Below, piece by piece: positions 6,923-8,779 of a DNA stretch of 8,779 bases. The notes under the pieces are model-generated. The model did not search any database, was not told where the DNA came from, and was given only the letters and a program-made list of their open reading frames with translations. Source of the stretch: Chloroflexota bacterium (GTDB lineage Bacteria > Chloroflexota > Dehalococcoidia > JAUQQI01); contig JAUQQI010000095.1 in NCBI GenBank assembly GCA_030549955.1, positions 1 through 8,779 of the forward strand, read 5' to 3'. Made by a program: the position numbers and the translations under genes. How positions within the stretch are numbered: the first letter of the stretch is position 1; every line of letters starts with the position of its first letter.

Positions 6923-7333
6923 CTACGCCGAATTCAGCAGAAAGGCCAACAGGTATTCAGTCTCCACGTCAGTAAGGCCCAGGTTCGGCATCTGGGTGCC
7001 GGGCCGGATGGCCGGCGGGTCTTTGAGCCAGGCCCGCAAGTAGTCGGGACTTGACGGGACCGGCGACCCCGGCCGTCCCGCACCGGCCAGGTCCGGGCCG
7101 ATGTTAAGCTGCACCCCCGAATAAGCCACCTGGGCGTGCCGATGATAGGTGACGCATCGTTTCGCGATAAACAGGGCACGACCTGTTTGATAAGCATCGC
7201 GCGTCACCAAGGGCGGCCCACGGTCCGGGGCGAACCAATCAGGGCTGTTGCCAAGGTAAACGCCAGTTACGAGGGCCAGCAGGAGCATTCCGAGGCTGAG
7301 GAGTCCGTCCCCTGTAATCCGTCGGGCCTTCAC
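6923..7333 (-). CDS. Membrane-anchored cytochrome c-like protein with altered heme motif (CVTYH)
   Basis: The product has 136 residues. An N-terminal helix at about 10-28 acts as an uncleaved anchor or signal, followed by a single cytochrome c domain outside the membrane. The fold signs are present: G-R-A-L-F-I-A-K before the heme site, a mid-domain N-I-G-P-D-L-A-G, and Y-L-R-A-W-L-K-D-P-P-A-I-R-P-G-T-Q-M-P with the likely axial Met115. The heme motif, normally CXXCH, reads C60-V-T-Y63-H64: the second cysteine codon is TAT, one G-to-A change from TGT. Residue 59 is Arg where Gly is usual. Heme could at best attach by a single thioether. The start overlaps the upstream gene's stop (ATGA), so it is co-transcribed with the exported Ig-fold gene. 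The reading frame is open, but the protein is probably non-functional or atypical. Confidence 0.8.
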   Translation of the reverse strand: MKARRITGDGLLSLGMLLLALVTGVYLGNSPDWFAPDRGPPLVTRDAYQTGRALFIAKRCVTYHRHAQVAYSGVQLNIGPDLAGAGRPGSPVPSSPDYLRAWLKDPPAIRPGTQMPNLGLTDVETEYLLAFLLNSA

Positions 7334-7851
7334 ACTGCCCGCCTGCGGGACGCCTTGCGTTCAGCGAAGACCGACCAATCCGCAGCCCCGAAGGAAACCA
7401 GGGCCCCGAGACTCAGGAGTCCAGCAAGCATTGTCCGGTCCGTAAAACCGGCTGGCTGTGAAACCGTAGCCGGGCTTGCCGGAGCGGCGGCCCGGACAGT
7501 CACGGGCGGCATCGGCGCCTCACCAAAGCTGCTCCAAATCGACCAGGTCCTGACCACGGGCAACCGGACCACCGCCCGGTAGTAGCCTTCCCGGTCACCA
7601 GCCACGGCGTTAAATGTCAGCCGTCGGCCCGTCTCCTGATGGACAAATTCCAGGACCGGTTGAAGGCCGCCGACCGGCCTCGTCCCATGCTGGCCCACCC
7701 AGAACCCAACGACAGACTCCCGCTCGGGCGCAATTCCGGCCGGCATGGCCTCCAGGGTTATCACCGCCCAGCCCCCGGCCAGGGCGGCTCCGGGCAACAA
7801 AAGCCAGAGCAGGACCCCAAACAGCAGGCCGGAGCGGACCAATCGCATCAT
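7330..7851 (-). CDS. Exported, membrane-anchored Ig-fold protein (YtkA/FixH-like), hypothetical
   Basis: The product has 173 residues. It has an N-terminal signal peptide (R-L-V-R then G-L-L-F-G-V-L-L-W-L-L-L-P-G) with a likely cleavage site at A-L-A/G-G. A beta-rich domain with G-W-A-V-I-T-L-E and V-G-F-W-V-G-Q-H-G near the start resembles the YtkA/FixH-type Ig-like domains found beside cytochromes and copper proteins. A Pro/Ala linker follows. A C-terminal helix at about 145-163 and a basic tail (R-K-A-S-R-R-R) imply a second anchor with the tail inside. The GGAGG at 7856-7860 decides the start at 7851, or 7848 because two ATGs are adjacent; the upstream ATG at 7869 would translate the ribosome site itself. 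It is the first gene of the leftward set with the cytochrome and lipoprotein remnant, and the only one of the three that looks undamaged. A respiratory or electron-transfer role is inferred from the neighbour. Confidence 0.7.
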   Translation of the reverse strand: MMRLVRSGLLFGVLLWLLLPGAALAGGWAVITLEAMPAGIAPERESVVGFWVGQHGTRPVGGLQPVLEFVHQETGRRLTFNAVAGDREGYYRAVVRLPVVRTWSIWSSFGEAPMPPVTVRAAAPASPATVSQPAGFTDRTMLAGLLSLGALVSFGAADWSVFAERKASRRRAV

Positions 7852-7855
7852 GGCG

Positions 7856-7881
7856 CCTCCTTCAATCAAGGGGCGATTTTA
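7856..7881 (-). promoter_or_regulatory. Candidate -10 box and Shine-Dalgarno for the Ig-fold/cytochrome/lipoprotein set
   Basis: The minus strand reads TAAAAT at 7876-7881, which would start transcription near 7869, and then GAAGGAGG ending at 7856, 4 nt before the first ATG and 7 nt before the second. No -35 box is evident at the proper distance. The -10 element overlaps the tail of the upstream decayed regulator gene. The ribosome site is clear; the promoter is tentative. Confidence 0.4.
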
Positions 7882-8304
7882 ATGGCCTCCTCGCTCCCAG
7901 GCCGGCACGTTTCCGGTCATGAGCCGGGCTATTTCACCCCCTCCCGACCGGCCGGGTCCCGGAACCGGACCGGGTGGTTTAGGCTTTCAAGCCGGCAACC
8001 CCGGTTGCCGTCGGCGGCCACTTCCCGGACAACCGTCCCCCGCCCAGCGGGCCTTTGCTAAAGAGGCCGGTGGTCCGGGCCTCGTAAAGCCGGAAGAGGA
8101 GGTTGCCCGGGCCCGGCGCAACGATGCCCGGCCGGGCCCGCGCAAACAGCTCCTGGAGATAGACCTCGTCTGGCTCGCCCAGGCCTTCGGCGTAAGTCGG
8201 CACCCGGATGGGGAACCCTGTTCGGCCGCGGGCTTCGGCCAGGGTTGTTCGGCCGGCCAGTTCCGGCTCAGCCAGGCGTATCGGGGTAGTCGGGGCCAGC
8301 TTCA
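7879..8304 (-). pseudogene. Remnant of periplasmic DUF4367-like/anti-sigma-type regulator, truncated and frameshifted
   Basis: Three frames on the minus strand read in order as one decayed protein domain. Frame one, just after the VOC stop, gives L-A-P-T-T-P linker sequence, then TTLAEARGRTGFPIRVPTY, G-L-G-E-P-D-E-V-Y-L-Q and LLFRLYEARTTGLFSKGPLG. A missing G in the G5 run (CCCCC at 8037-8041 on the plus strand) moves the match to frame two: TVVREVAADGNRGCRLES and HPVRFRDPAGRE, which ends at a TAG at 7929-7931. A second shift restores A-R-L-M-T-G-N-V-P-A-W-E-R-G-G, ending in TAA at 7879-7881. This order matches the extracytoplasmic domain of Chloroflexota proteins with the pattern T-L-x-E-A-x-PFPIRLP, DEVYL, GYWLEG, GNVLLWE. 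The expected N-terminal cytoplasmic part and membrane helix are absent, because VOC coding sequence lies there. A TTG at 8303 overlapping the VOC stop could start a short product of about 107 codons, but the lesions make function unlikely. Confidence 0.7.
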
Positions 8305-8673
8305 ACGCTGGAGGAGCCAGATGCAGGTGCCGTCGGGATCCCGCAGACAGGCCGCCCGGGCCCCCCACTCGTAGTTCTGGGGTTCCCGCTCAATGGCAAT
8401 GCCCGCCGCCCGGAGCTGTTCGCAGGCAGCGTCGACATTCGGCACGTTAAAGCTCAGGTGGTCGAGGCCAACCGGGTTTCCGGTCAGGTCGAAGGACCTA
8501 AGAACCGGGGCCGGATTGGAGGTTTTGAACAGGTAGAGGGCCACTGACCCGGCCCGGACCAGTGCGGATTCGGCGTCCTGGTATTCGGGAACGAACCCGA
8601 GGGCCCGGTAGAAAGCAAGGCTCCGTTCGACGTCCGTAACGGCGATGCCGATGTTATCAAGACCCGTTATCAC
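8302..8673 (-). CDS. VOC-family (glyoxalase/bleomycin-resistance-type) protein
   Basis: The product has 123 residues, the normal length of a single VOC protein with two beta-alpha-beta-beta-beta modules. The first module has ITGLDNIGIAVTDVERSLAFY and R-A-L-G-F. The second has G-L-D-H72-L-S-F-N-V-P-N-V-D, L-R-A-A-G-I and L-R-D-P-D-G-T-C-I-W-L-L-Q near the end. The GTG at 8673 is chosen because GGGAGG (8680-8685) sits 6 nt upstream and the domain begins at once; a longer frame from 8772 would add an unrelated leader and cross the tRNA promoter. Two usual metal ligands are replaced: the first His by Asn7 and the terminal Glu by Trp119, so a metal-free ligand-binding role or altered site is likely. 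The substrate is unknown. Its stop codon directly abuts the decayed regulator remnant. Confidence 0.85.
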   Translation of the reverse strand: MITGLDNIGIAVTDVERSLAFYRALGFVPEYQDAESALVRAGSVALYLFKTSNPAPVLRSFDLTGNPVGLDHLSFNVPNVDAACEQLRAAGIAIEREPQNYEWGARAACLRDPDGTCIWLLQR

Positions 8674-8679
8674 AGCGGA

Positions 8680-8685
8680 CCTCCC
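8680..8685 (-). promoter_or_regulatory. Shine-Dalgarno that sets the GTG start of the VOC gene
   Basis: The minus strand reads GGGAGG, then 6 nt, then GTG. This spacing is ideal and decides the start at 8673 over the longer ATG frame beginning at 8772. Confidence 0.7.
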
Positions 8686-8725
8686 ACGGGTAACGTCTGT
8701 GTTCGGGCTGGACGGTCCGGGGTTG

Positions 8726-8734
8726 TGGTAAAAT
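8726..8734 (+). promoter_or_regulatory. Extended -10 promoter for tRNA-Glu
   Basis: TGGTAAAAT on the plus strand is an extended -10 element in an otherwise GC-rich spacer. Transcription would start near 8741, giving a 5' leader of about 24 nt before the tRNA. A -35 element is not convincing. The VOC gene points the other way; no clear promoter for it was found in the same spacer. Confidence 0.45.
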
Positions 8735-8764
8735 CTGTTCGGGCGGCCCCGGTCGCCGCCTGAT

Positions 8765-8779
8765 GCCCCCATCGTCTAG
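8765..8779 (+). tRNA. tRNA-Glu, 5' end only (cut by window edge)
   Basis: The last 15 bases fit a bacterial tRNA-Glu start: a 7-nt acceptor strand GCCCCCA, TC at positions 8-9, the D-stem strand GTCT and then AG at 14-15. The string TCGTCTAG is characteristic of tRNA-Glu. A -10 box lies about 30 bp upstream. The anticodon and 3' half are outside the window, so identity rests on this 5' signature. Confidence 0.65.

Noticed and set aside
8674..8772. N-terminal extension of the VOC protein to an ATG at 8772
   Set aside because: It would encode an Arg/Pro/Gly-rich leader without homology and run over the tRNA promoter and tRNA start. GGGAGG before the GTG at 8673 gives a normal VOC length.
1..8779. 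CRISPR array, insertion sequence, transposase, integrase or toxin-antitoxin genes
   Set aside because: I looked for regularly spaced repeats, terminal inverted repeats and typical protein motifs and saw none, although the decayed tract made a mobile element a reasonable expectation.

Overview
The window is GC-rich bacterial DNA. It holds a housekeeping block, a small pair of metal-binding-type membrane genes, and a stretch of about 2.8 kb in which most genes carry disabling changes. The exported Ig-fold, cytochrome, lipoprotein and periplasmic-regulator families in the right half resemble ones I associate with Chloroflexota. The dxr-rseP-ispG order also occurs in Actinobacteria and Firmicutes, so the phylum is a tentative inference.

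Left block (1-3937). The 3' part of a luciferase-like (LLM) flavin oxidoreductase runs rightward and meets a leftward operon dxr-rseP-ispG tail to tail. The operon is tightly packed, with a 16-bp overlap at dxr/rseP and an ATGA overlap at rseP/ispG. It encodes two enzymes of the MEP isoprenoid pathway and a site-2 intramembrane protease. A TATAAT box lies almost on top of the dxr start, which suggests a leaderless transcript.

Middle block (about 4093-5472). A promoter and a strong Shine-Dalgarno precede a rightward, translationally coupled DUF1326-DUF2182 pair: a Cys-rich soluble protein and a Cys-rich polytopic membrane protein. The function is unknown; metal handling is an inference.

Right block (5528-8304). 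A GNAT acetyltransferase carries a +1 frameshift in a C4 run. A leftward three-gene set follows, in order of transcription: an exported Ig-fold protein that looks intact, a membrane-anchored cytochrome c whose CXXCH motif reads CVTYH, and a probable lipoprotein broken by an in-frame TAG and apparent frameshifts. Upstream of these lies a 5'-truncated, at least twice frameshifted remnant of a periplasmic DUF4367-like domain, joined directly to the stop codon of the next gene.

Right edge (8302-8779). An intact, leftward VOC-family protein starts at a GTG set by a GGGAGG site. Diverging from it, an extended -10 promoter precedes the first 15 nt of a tRNA-Glu gene cut by the window edge.

The main observation is the concentration of lesions in accessory genes between 5528 and 8304, while the flanking housekeeping genes read cleanly. 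I did not find a clearly new multi-gene system. The DUF1326-DUF2182 pair is the best intact candidate of unknown function.
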